Program-made: the position numbers and the translations under genes
Origin: Thiobacillus denitrificans
GTDB lineage: Bacteria; Pseudomonadota; Gammaproteobacteria; Burkholderiales; Thiobacillaceae
Reading direction: 5' to 3'
Assembly: GCA_002424845.1 (NCBI GenBank)
Contig: DILD01000054.1
Location: 16,224-40,968 of the forward strand
Length of the DNA stretch: 24,745 bases
Part shown: piece after piece, positions 16,701 through 22,598 of the stretch
How positions within the stretch are numbered: the first letter of the stretch is position 1
Layout of the letters: each line of letters opens with the position of its first letter
The notes under the pieces: model-generated
What the model was told of the DNA's origin: nothing
Database searches by the model: none
The model's input: only the letters and a program-made list of their open reading frames with translations

Positions 16701-17444
16701 ATCCGCTTCCGCGATGTGGTGGCGCAGCCGAGGAAGATCATTTCCTCGCCCACCTGGTCCGGCCTGGAATCCGAGCACGTGTCGTACAACGCCGGCTACA
16801 CCAACGTGCATGAGCTGATCCCGTGGCGCACCCTCACCGGCCGCCAGCAGTTCTACCAGGATCACCAGTGGATGCTGGATTTCGGCGAGGGCCTGTGCGT
16901 GTACAAGCCGCCGGTCGATACCAAGACCATCGCGCCGATGCTGGGCAAGACGCCCAACGGCAACCACGAACTGGTGCTCAACTGGATCACCCCGCACCAG
17001 AAGTGGGGCATCCACAGCACCTACACCGACAACCTGCGCATGCTCACTTTGTCGCGCGGCGGCCCCCACGTCTGGGTGTCGGAGATCGAGGCGAAGCAGG
17101 CCGGGCTGGTCGACAACGACTGGGTCGAGGTGTTCAACGTCAACGGCACGCTGACGGCGCGCGTGGTGGTCAGCCAGCGGGTGCCCAAGGGCATGTGCCT
17201 GATGTACCACGCGCAGGAAAAGATCATCAACGTGCCGGGTGCCGAGGTGAGCGGCTTCCGCGGCGGCATCCACAACTCGGTGACGCGCACCATCACCAAG
17301 CCCACCCACATGATCGGCGGTTACGCGCAACTGGCCTACGGCTTCAACTACTACGGCACGGTGGGTTCCAACCGCGACGAATACGTGATCGTGCGCAAGA
17401 TGAAAAAGGTGGACTGGATGGAAGGCCCGCTGGTCGAGCGCTGA
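13746..17444 (+). CDS. narG: NarG, respiratory nitrate reductase alpha subunit (molybdenum)
   Basis: Catalytic subunit of membrane-bound nitrate reductase, on the cytoplasmic face, reducing nitrate to nitrite at a Mo-bis-MGD cofactor. The 1232-residue product has the FS0 [4Fe-4S] site with His ligation (H50, C54, C58, C93 in HGVNCTGSC and RGCPRG), and D222 in GSFYDWYCDLPPSSP at the Mo-ligand position. These numbers equal those of E. coli NarG. No Tat export signal is present, as expected for NarG. The C-terminal cofactor-binding part includes GQEKLRPQTGW, TLDFRMSTTCLYSD and HNSVTRTITKPTHMIGGY. The ATG has AAGGAG 7 bases upstream. It is followed by a 123-base gap with two hairpins before narH, which is unusual inside this operon. 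Confidence 0.98.
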   Translation: MSHFIDRLTFFKKTVSEFSNGHGAVSNEDRSWENAYRSRWQADKVVRSTHGVNCTGSCSWRIFVKNGLITWEIQQTDYPRTRPDLPNHEPRGCPRGASYSWYVYSAQRVKYPLIRGRLMEMWREARKSMDPVEAWRSISQDPVKAKRYKSIRGQGGFVRAKWDEVTEMIAAANVTTIKDFGPDRIYGFSPIPAMSMVSYAAGSRYMSLIGGVCGSFYDWYCDLPPSSPQVWGEQTDVPESADWYNSTYLMVWGSNVPQTRTPDAHFYTEVRYKGTKTVAVSSDFGEMVKFGDIWLAPKQGTDAALALAMGHVILSEFHVKNRSEYFDSYCRQYNDMPMLVMLKEHEGTLIADRYLRASDLSGNLGQDNNPEWKTVLVDENTGYLVAPNGSIGFRWGQSGAWNLEMRDSYSSKDVKPQLTLLGSHDEVAEVSLPYFGGDHNELLARNLPVKVISVGGKDVRVATVYDLTLANYGVDRGLGGPNIPASYDDDVPYTPAWAEKHCGVPRADIITVAREFADNADKTHGKSMVILGAALNHWYHNDMIYRGIINLLTMCGCIGQSGGGWAHYVGQEKLRPQTGWAPLAFGLDWHRPSRQMNSTSFFYAHTSQWRHEKLAASEILSPTASKDLGDYRLIDFNVRAERMGWLPSAPQLDTNPLEITKAADAAGIDPVKYAVEQIQSGAIKFACEDPDNPKNFPRNMFVWRSNLLGSSGKGHEYFLKYLLGTQNAVLGPDLGELGEAKPKEVVWHDKGAEGKLDLLVTLDFRMSTTCLYSDIVLPSSTWYEKDDLNTSDMHPFIHPLSEAVQPLWESKSDWDIYKTIAKKFSEIAAVHLGTQKDLVLTPLMHDTPSELGQSMAVRDWKKGEVDPIPGKTMPAMTVVTRDYGDTYKKFTALGPLMTKVGNGGKGIAWNTEDEVKQLAELNYTVTEEGVAKGLPKIDSAIDACEVILMLAPETNGQVAVKAWEALSKITGRDHTHLALPREDDKIRFRDVVAQPRKIISSPTWSGLESEHVSYNAGYTNVHELIPWRTLTGRQQFYQDHQWMLDFGEGLCVYKPPVDTKTIAPMLGKTPNGNHELVLNWITPHQKWGIHSTYTDNLRMLTLSRGGPHVWVSEIEAKQAGLVDNDWVEVFNVNGTLTARVVVSQRVPKGMCLMYHAQEKIINVPGAEVSGFRGGIHNSVTRTITKPTHMIGGYAQLAYGFNYYGTVGSNRDEYVIVRKMKKVDWMEGPLVER

Positions 17445-17464
17445 ATAGAGACATGAAGGGTTTA

Positions 17465-17489
17465 GAGGGCCGCGTCTCCCCGCGCCCTC
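17465..17489 (+). other. First hairpin in the narG-narH gap
   Basis: GAGGGC (17465-17470) and GCCCTC (17484-17489) form a perfect 6-bp stem with a 13-base loop. It directly precedes the terminator-like hairpin at 17491. It could help block 3' decay of narG mRNA. Confidence 0.5.
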
Positions 17490-17490
17490 C

Positions 17491-17522
17491 CCCGCGCCAC
17501 CTCTCTCCGGTGCGGGTTTTTT
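17491..17522 (+). terminator. Terminator-like hairpin between narG and narH
   Basis: CCCGCGCC (17491-17498) pairs with GGTGCGGG (17509-17516), eight pairs including one G-U, around a 10-base loop, and six T follow (17517-17522). By structure this is a rho-independent terminator on the coding strand inside the narGHJI operon, 45 bases before narH. It may be only partly effective, lowering narHJI output relative to narG. Confidence 0.7.
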
Positions 17523-17567
17523 ATACAACGATCAGGGCACTGCCCCGGTCAGGCAAGGAGTTAAAAC

Positions 17568-19115
17568 ATGAAAGTGCGTGCGCAAATTGCCATGGTGCTG
17601 AACCTCGACAAGTGCATCGGCTGCCATACCTGCTCGATCACCTGCAAGAACGTGTGGACCTCGCGTGAAGGCATGGAATACGCGTGGTTCAACAACGTCG
17701 AATCGAAACCCGGCATCGGCTATCCCAAGCAGTGGGAAAACCAGGACATCTGGAACGGCGGCTGGAAGCTGAAAGGCGACGGCAAGCTGGAACCGCGCCA
17801 GGGCAGCCGCCTGAAAATCCTCGCCAACCTCTTCGGCAACCCCAACCTGCCGGAGATCGACGACTACTACGAGCCCTTCACCTACGACTACCAGCATCTG
17901 CAGAAGGCGCCGCTGTCGCAGACGCCGCCCACCGCGCGCCCGATTTCCGCCATCACCGGCGAGAAGATGGAGAAGATCAACTGGGGGCCGAACTGGGAAG
18001 ACGACCTCGGCGGCGAGTTCTCCTCGCGCGGTCGCGACAAGAACTTCGACAACGTGCAGAAGGAAATGCACTCGACCTTCGAGAACACTTTCCTGATGTA
18101 TCTGCCGCGCCTGTGCGAACACTGCCTCAACCCGACCTGCGTCGCCTCCTGCCCGTCCGGCTCGATCTACAAGCGCGAGGAAGACGGCATCGTGCTGGTC
18201 GACCAGGATAAGTGCCGCGGCTGGCGCATGTGCATCTCCGGCTGCCCGTACAAGAAAATCTATTTCAACTGGAAGTCCGGCAAGGCGGAAAAGTGCATCT
18301 TCTGCTACCCGCGCATCGAGGCGGGCCAGCCCACCGTGTGCTCGGAATCCTGCGTCGGCCGCATCCGCTACCTGGGCGTGATCCTGTATGACGCCGACCG
18401 CATCGAGGAAGCCGCCAGCGTCACCGACGAGAAGGAACTCTACGAAGCGCAGCTGAAGATCTTCCTCGACCCCAACAACCCGGAAGTCATCGCCGCCGCA
18501 CGCGCCGAGGGCATCCCGGAAGCATGGCTCGAATCCGCGGTGAAGTCGCCGGTGTACAAGATGGCGATCGACTGGAAGATCGCCTTCCCGCTGCACCCGG
18601 AATATCGCACCCTGCCGATGGTGTGGTACGTGCCGCCGCTGTCGCCGATCCAGGCCGCAGCCGAGTCCGGCCAGATGGGCATGAACGGCATCATTCCGGA
18701 TACGAAATCGCTGCGCATCCCGATCACCTACCTCGCCAACCTGCTGACCGGCGGCAAGGAAAAGCCGATCGTCACCGCCCTCGACCGCCTGCTGGCAATG
18801 CGTGCCTACATGCGCGGCAAGTCGGTGGACGGCATTCCCAACACCGCCGCGCTCGACCAGGTGGGACTCACCTCGGCCCAGGCCGACGAGATGTACCGCT
18901 ACCTCGCGATCGCCAACTACGAGGACCGCTTCGTCATTCCATCCGGACACCGCGAAGAAGCCCTCAACACCTTCGAGGAGAAGTCGAGCTGCGGCTTCAC
19001 CTTCGGCAACGGCTGCTCGGATGGTGTGTCGCCCAAGACCACGCTGTTCGGCAACCGGAAAAATTCGGTGCCGGTCGATCTGTCGCAACTGCACGCCAAG
19101 AAGAAAACCGGTTAG
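17568..19115 (+). CDS. narH: NarH, respiratory nitrate reductase beta subunit (iron-sulfur)
   Basis: Electron-transfer subunit linking NarI hemes to NarG, cytoplasmic face of the membrane. The 515-residue product has four cysteine groups at near-identical numbering to E. coli NarH: C16-C19-C22-C26 (CIGCHTC), C183-C186-C191-C195 (CEHCLNPTC), C216-W219-C222-C226 (CRGWRMCISGC) and C243-C246-C258-C262. The Trp in the third group is the mark of the [3Fe-4S] cluster. The other groups hold [4Fe-4S] clusters. AAGGAG lies 7 bases before the ATG. It is separated from narG by a terminator-like hairpin and from narJ by a palindromic repeat, so its mRNA surroundings are unusual although the protein is ordinary. 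Confidence 0.98.
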   Translation: MKVRAQIAMVLNLDKCIGCHTCSITCKNVWTSREGMEYAWFNNVESKPGIGYPKQWENQDIWNGGWKLKGDGKLEPRQGSRLKILANLFGNPNLPEIDDYYEPFTYDYQHLQKAPLSQTPPTARPISAITGEKMEKINWGPNWEDDLGGEFSSRGRDKNFDNVQKEMHSTFENTFLMYLPRLCEHCLNPTCVASCPSGSIYKREEDGIVLVDQDKCRGWRMCISGCPYKKIYFNWKSGKAEKCIFCYPRIEAGQPTVCSESCVGRIRYLGVILYDADRIEEAASVTDEKELYEAQLKIFLDPNNPEVIAAARAEGIPEAWLESAVKSPVYKMAIDWKIAFPLHPEYRTLPMVWYVPPLSPIQAAAESGQMGMNGIIPDTKSLRIPITYLANLLTGGKEKPIVTALDRLLAMRAYMRGKSVDGIPNTAALDQVGLTSAQADEMYRYLAIANYEDRFVIPSGHREEALNTFEEKSSCGFTFGNGCSDGVSPKTTLFGNRKNSVPVDLSQLHAKKKTG

Positions 19116-19131
19116 GAACATGCTGAACAAC

Positions 19132-19235
19132 GCGAAGCAATCCGGATGTAGGAGGCCCGTCCCCGGGCCGATGGGGTGGTGGTCGCGACGCACGGCAATC
19201 TGGATTGCCACGTCGCTTCGCTCCTCGCAATGACA
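19132..19235. repeat. Dispersed palindromic repeat between narH and narJ
   Basis: The 155-base gap holds a highly structured element. GCGAAGCAATCC (19132-19143) is echoed inversely by GGATTGCC (19202-19209) and GCTTCGC (19215-19221). Within it GCGACG-CAC-GGCAATC-TG-GATTGCC-A-CGTCGC (19185-19216) folds into a strong stem. Read on the minus strand the right end is CATTGCGAGGAGCGAAGC, a sequence I recognise as a common dispersed intergenic repeat of proteobacterial genomes. Its spurious translations (HCEERSDVAIQ, SLRGAKRRGNP) are familiar from databases and both appear here. It is probably a small non-autonomous palindromic element. Exact ends are uncertain. Confidence 0.75.
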
Positions 19236-19270
19236 AATTAGACGGTGCGCCAATTTAAGGAAACCACACC

Positions 19271-19939
19271 ATGAAAACCTTCAAAGTGATATCCCTGCTG
19301 CTGTGCTACCCGGAATCGGACTGGCTGACGGCTCTGCCTGAACTGGAGGACGCGCTGGCGTCGGAGGCCGATTTCAACGGCGATGCGCGCACCAAACTGG
19401 CGCCGCTGTTCGCGCAATTACGGGAAACGAGCCTGATCGCGCTGCAGGAAAACTACGTCGCCACCTTCGACCGCAACCCGTCGCATTCGCTGCATCTGTT
19501 CGAGCACATCCACGGCGAATCGCGCGACCGCGGCTCGGCCATGATCGACCTGCTGAACGAATACTGGAAGCACGACTTCGACGCCAGCGCGTCGGAGTTG
19601 CCGGACTACGTGCCGCTGTTCCTCGAATTCCTGTCGCTGCTGCCGACCGAAGAAGCACTGGCCCTGCTGGGCGACGCCGTGCACGTGCTCGCCACCATCG
19701 GCCGCAAGCTCGACGCCAACGGCAGCCCCTATGCCACGGCATTCCAGCTGCTGGAAGCGCTGTCTCCGGTGGAAGCCCAGGAACTGGCCGAGCCGCCGGT
19801 ACGCGACATGGACGAGGCAATGGAGCTGTTCGGCCCGTCGGTGGATGGCGTCGAGCCCCTGATGAATCCCGGCCCGCAGGTATCGGTGGTGCAGATGCCG
19901 AGCTCGCACCGCAAGGCTGCCGCACCAACCCTGCATTGA
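19271..19939 (+). CDS. narJ: NarJ, nitrate reductase assembly chaperone
   Basis: Cytoplasmic chaperone of the TorD/NarJ family that binds the NarG N terminus and is needed for cofactor insertion and membrane attachment; it is not part of the final enzyme. The 222-residue, mostly helical, acidic product opens with KVISLLLCYPES and carries YVATFDRNPSHSLHLFEHIHGESRDRG (residues 62-88), the signature region of NarJ, followed by LPDYVPLFLEFLSLL. Length is typical. The ATG is preceded by AAGGA about 10 bases away, just past the palindromic repeat that separates it from narH. narI follows after 16 bases. Confidence 0.95.
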   Translation: MKTFKVISLLLCYPESDWLTALPELEDALASEADFNGDARTKLAPLFAQLRETSLIALQENYVATFDRNPSHSLHLFEHIHGESRDRGSAMIDLLNEYWKHDFDASASELPDYVPLFLEFLSLLPTEEALALLGDAVHVLATIGRKLDANGSPYATAFQLLEALSPVEAQELAEPPVRDMDEAMELFGPSVDGVEPLMNPGPQVSVVQMPSSHRKAAAPTLH

Positions 19940-19955
19940 TACAAGGAGGATCGAA

Positions 19956-20639
19956 ATGTCCTACTCGCAAACTTTCCTGTTCGGAATCTATCCGTACATC
20001 GCCCTGTCGGTCTTTTTTCTTGGCAGCCTGATCCGCTTCGACCGCGAGCAATACACGTGGAAAAGCGACTCGTCCCAGTTGCTCAAGCGCGGTCAGTTGC
20101 GGCTGGGCAGCAACCTGTTCCACATCGGCGTGCTGTTCCTGTTCTTCGGCCACTTCGTCGGCATGCTGACGCCGCACGCCCTGTATGAGCCGTTCATCAG
20201 CACCGGCGCCAAGCAGATTCTTGCCATGGTGTCGGGCGGCACCGCCGGCCTGCTGGCCTTCATCGGCCTCACCCTGCTGCTGCACCGTCGCCTGACCGAG
20301 CCGCGCATCCGCGCCACCTCGAAGCCTAGCGACCTCCTGATCCTGTGGCTGCTGTGGCTGCAACTGCTGCTGGGTCTCGCGACCATTCCGCTGTCGGCGC
20401 AGCACCTGGACGGCAGCATGATGGTCCGCCTGGCCGAGTGGGGACAGCGCATCGTCACCTTCCGGGGGGGCGCGGTCGAGCTGCTGGAAGGCGCCGGCTG
20501 GATCTTCAAGACGCACCTTGTCCTCGGCATGACGATCTTCCTCGTCTTCCCGTTCACCCGCCTGGTGCATATCTGGAGCGGTTTTGCGGCAACGACCTAC
20601 GTGGTGCGCGCCTGGCAGCTAGTCCGCCCCCGCGGCTGA
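19956..20639 (+). CDS. narI: NarI, respiratory nitrate reductase gamma subunit (diheme cytochrome b)
   Basis: Membrane subunit that oxidises quinol at the periplasmic side and passes electrons to NarH through two b hemes. The 227-residue product has five hydrophobic segments (about 5-25, 52-72, 87-110, 126-146, 183-205). The four axial histidines are H56 and H66 in FHIGVLFLFFGHF and H187 and H205 in KTHLVLG and LVHIWSG, the same numbers as in E. coli NarI. A strong AAGGAGG precedes the ATG. It is the last gene of narGHJI proper, but the next gene starts only 25 bases later with its own AAGGAG, so the operon probably continues. Confidence 0.97.
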   Translation: MSYSQTFLFGIYPYIALSVFFLGSLIRFDREQYTWKSDSSQLLKRGQLRLGSNLFHIGVLFLFFGHFVGMLTPHALYEPFISTGAKQILAMVSGGTAGLLAFIGLTLLLHRRLTEPRIRATSKPSDLLILWLLWLQLLLGLATIPLSAQHLDGSMMVRLAEWGQRIVTFRGGAVELLEGAGWIFKTHLVLGMTIFLVFPFTRLVHIWSGFAATTYVVRAWQLVRPRG

Positions 20640-20664
20640 CCCCTCATCGATCAAGGAGACTGAA

Positions 20665-22200
20665 ATGACGCATGTTGTCATCCTGGGTGCCGGCATCGCG
20701 GGCGTCACCGCGGCCTACGCCCTGAAAAGCAAACTGGGCCCGCGCGACGAAGTCACGGTGGTGTCGGACCAACCCTACTTCCACTTCGTCCCGTCCAACC
20801 CCTGGGTCGCCATGGGCTGGCGCGAACGCTCCGACATCGCCTTCCCGATCGGGCCCTATCTCGAATCGCGCGGCATCAAGTTCATCCACAGCGGCGTCAA
20901 ACGCATCCAGCCCGAGGGCATCCAGGTTGATCTGGAAAACGGCGACGTGCTGTTCTACGACATGCTGCTGATTGCCACCGGCGCGACCGGCCTGGCCGAG
21001 GAAGTGCCCGGCCTGGCCGAGCACACCCAGTCGGTGATCCACATCGACCAGGCCGAACGCGCGCTGACCGCCTATCGCCAGTTCGTGCGCAAGCCCGGGG
21101 CCATCGTGATCGGCGCAGCGCCGGGGGCCAGCGTGCTGGGACCGATCTACGAATACGCCTTCCTGATCGACGCCGACCTCAAGCGGCGCAACATCCGCGA
21201 ACGGGTGAGCATCACGGTAGTGACCCCGGAGCCATGGCCCGGCCATCTCGGCCTGGGTTACGAAGGCGCCAGCCGCGGCGCCGTGACGGCCGCGCTGGTC
21301 GACACCAAGATCAGCGCGATCTGCAACGCCGTCACAACGCGCATCGACAAGGACACGATTCACGTCAGCGAGCTGAACGCAGCAGGCGGCGTCAAAGAGA
21401 CGCATGCCCTGCCCTTTTCCTACTCGGTTTACTGGCCGGCCTTCGGCGGCGTGCCCGGCGTACGGTCAGCCGCCGGCCTGGTGAACGAACGCGGGCTGGT
21501 GGTGGTGGACGAATATCTGCGCAACCCGGACTACCCCAATGTATTCGCCCTCGGCGCCTGTGTGGCACAGCCCCCCGCAGCCAAAACGCTGGTGCCCGTG
21601 GGCGCGCCCGACTCGGTATATTCCATCCAGAAAGCTGGCGAGATCGTGGTGCAGAACATCCTCGCCATGATCAACGATGAGCCGCTGACGAGCCACGTGC
21701 CGCAACGCGCCAAGTGGCTGACCGACATGGGCAATACCGGTGCGGCCTACCTGTCCGAGCCGCAGGTGCCGCTGCGCGACATCAACTGGATGCGCCAGGG
21801 CCGATGGGTGCACCAGGCCAAGATCGATTTCGAGAAATATTTCATCAACAGGATTCGTCTTCAGGCCATGGCGCAGGCGCCATCGGCGGCTTCCAGGATT
21901 GCCGGCGTAATGAGCCGCGGCGCCGGGGATGCGCAGGCATCGAGCGCCGCAAGCAGCGGCAAGCCGCTGGAAATCCGCCTGCCGCAGGATCCCGGCATCG
22001 AACTGCGGGCGCTCGCCCGGTCGCTGGCGCGCGAACCCGACGCACTGGCCGCCGAGTTGCTGGCTGCAGCGGTCAGCGATGCCAAGTCCTACCTGAGCGA
22101 ATCCGGCGTCGAGGCCCTCGCGCTGGCGCGGCGCGAACTGCTGGTGGAGGAACTGCCGGAACGCCAGCCGGGCGTCGAATTCCACGGCGGCGGCACGTGA
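20665..22200 (+). CDS. SQR-like FAD-dependent oxidoreductase without the SQR redox cysteines, C-terminally extended
   Basis: A 511-residue flavoprotein of the sulfide:quinone oxidoreductase / flavocytochrome c sulfide dehydrogenase fold. It shows the N-terminal dinucleotide loop GAGIAG (8-13), YFHFVPSNPW (38-47), LLIATGATG (101-109), the second FAD segment NVFALGACVA (292-301), and the C-terminal FEKYFINRIR (389-398) typical of SQR. True SQRs use cysteines, one in a GASCFGP motif. Here that motif reads GASVLGP, with V157, and the whole protein has only C220 and C299. After residue 400 comes an Ala/Ser-rich linker and a helical, charged domain of about 75 residues that I do not recognise. No signal peptide or membrane helix. 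It probably belongs to the nar operon. Electron donor and acceptor are unknown; sulfide oxidation by the SQR mechanism looks unlikely. Confidence 0.8.
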   Translation: MTHVVILGAGIAGVTAAYALKSKLGPRDEVTVVSDQPYFHFVPSNPWVAMGWRERSDIAFPIGPYLESRGIKFIHSGVKRIQPEGIQVDLENGDVLFYDMLLIATGATGLAEEVPGLAEHTQSVIHIDQAERALTAYRQFVRKPGAIVIGAAPGASVLGPIYEYAFLIDADLKRRNIRERVSITVVTPEPWPGHLGLGYEGASRGAVTAALVDTKISAICNAVTTRIDKDTIHVSELNAAGGVKETHALPFSYSVYWPAFGGVPGVRSAAGLVNERGLVVVDEYLRNPDYPNVFALGACVAQPPAAKTLVPVGAPDSVYSIQKAGEIVVQNILAMINDEPLTSHVPQRAKWLTDMGNTGAAYLSEPQVPLRDINWMRQGRWVHQAKIDFEKYFINRIRLQAMAQAPSAASRIAGVMSRGAGDAQASSAASSGKPLEIRLPQDPGIELRALARSLAREPDALAAELLAAAVSDAKSYLSESGVEALALARRELLVEELPERQPGVEFHGGGT

Positions 22201-22251
22201 TCCGCCTCACTTGCACAAGATTCCCGAACCCGAGCACAGGAGCAGCCCAGC

Positions 22252-22572
22252 ATGAGTACCGACTTGCCCGAACGTGATGCCGAAGGTTATCTGATCGAAC
22301 CCGGCGACTGGAATGAAGAGGTGGCCCGTGCCCTGGCGCAGGAGGAAAACATCGTGCTCAACGATGACCACTGGGATTGCGTCCGCTTCATGCGAGACTA
22401 TTACGAGGAACATCAGGTCGCGGCAGACGCACGCTTCGTCATCAAGCACCTGGGCGAACGCTTTGGACGCGATGCGCAGAAAAAGCTGTTCGAGCTGTTC
22501 CCCTATGGCTACGTGAAACAGGCCTGCAAGATCGCCGGGATGCGGCGGCCGCGCGCCTGGAGCACGGGCTGA
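22252..22572 (+). CDS. DsrC/TusE-family protein with only the inner arm cysteine
   Basis: A 106-residue protein of the DsrC/TusE/DsvC family of small sulfur carriers. The core matches: DAEGYLIEPGDWNEEVA (9-25), LNDDHWDCVRFMRDYY (36-51), and the flexible arm FPYGYVKQACKIAGMRRP (83-100). In DsrC the arm has two cysteines, the inner in KQACKIAG and a penultimate one 11 residues later. Here the inner one is present (C92) but the outer position is W103 and the tail ends RAWSTG. TusE of E. coli has the opposite pattern, with only the outer Cys. C43 is not a usual family cysteine. It could carry a persulfide on C92 but could not form the DsrC intra-arm disulfide or trisulfide. It lies 51 bases after the SQR-like gene with an AGGAG upstream. 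Confidence 0.88.
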   Translation: MSTDLPERDAEGYLIEPGDWNEEVARALAQEENIVLNDDHWDCVRFMRDYYEEHQVAADARFVIKHLGERFGRDAQKKLFELFPYGYVKQACKIAGMRRPRAWSTG

Positions 22573-22598
22573 TCCTTTTACGCTAACCGGAATACACC

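Noticed and set aside
17532..19253. Minus-strand frame of 573 codons starting with HCEERSDVAIQ
   Set aside because: The start lies in the palindromic repeat and the rest is antisense to narH. This peptide is a familiar false translation of that repeat.
20665..22200. Naming this gene sqr
   Set aside because: The fold fits, but the redox cysteines of sulfide:quinone oxidoreductase are missing, so the functional name would mislead.
22252..22572. Naming this gene dsrC or tusE
   Set aside because: The arm has only the inner cysteine, a pattern of neither DsrC (both) nor TusE (outer only), and no dsr genes are in view.
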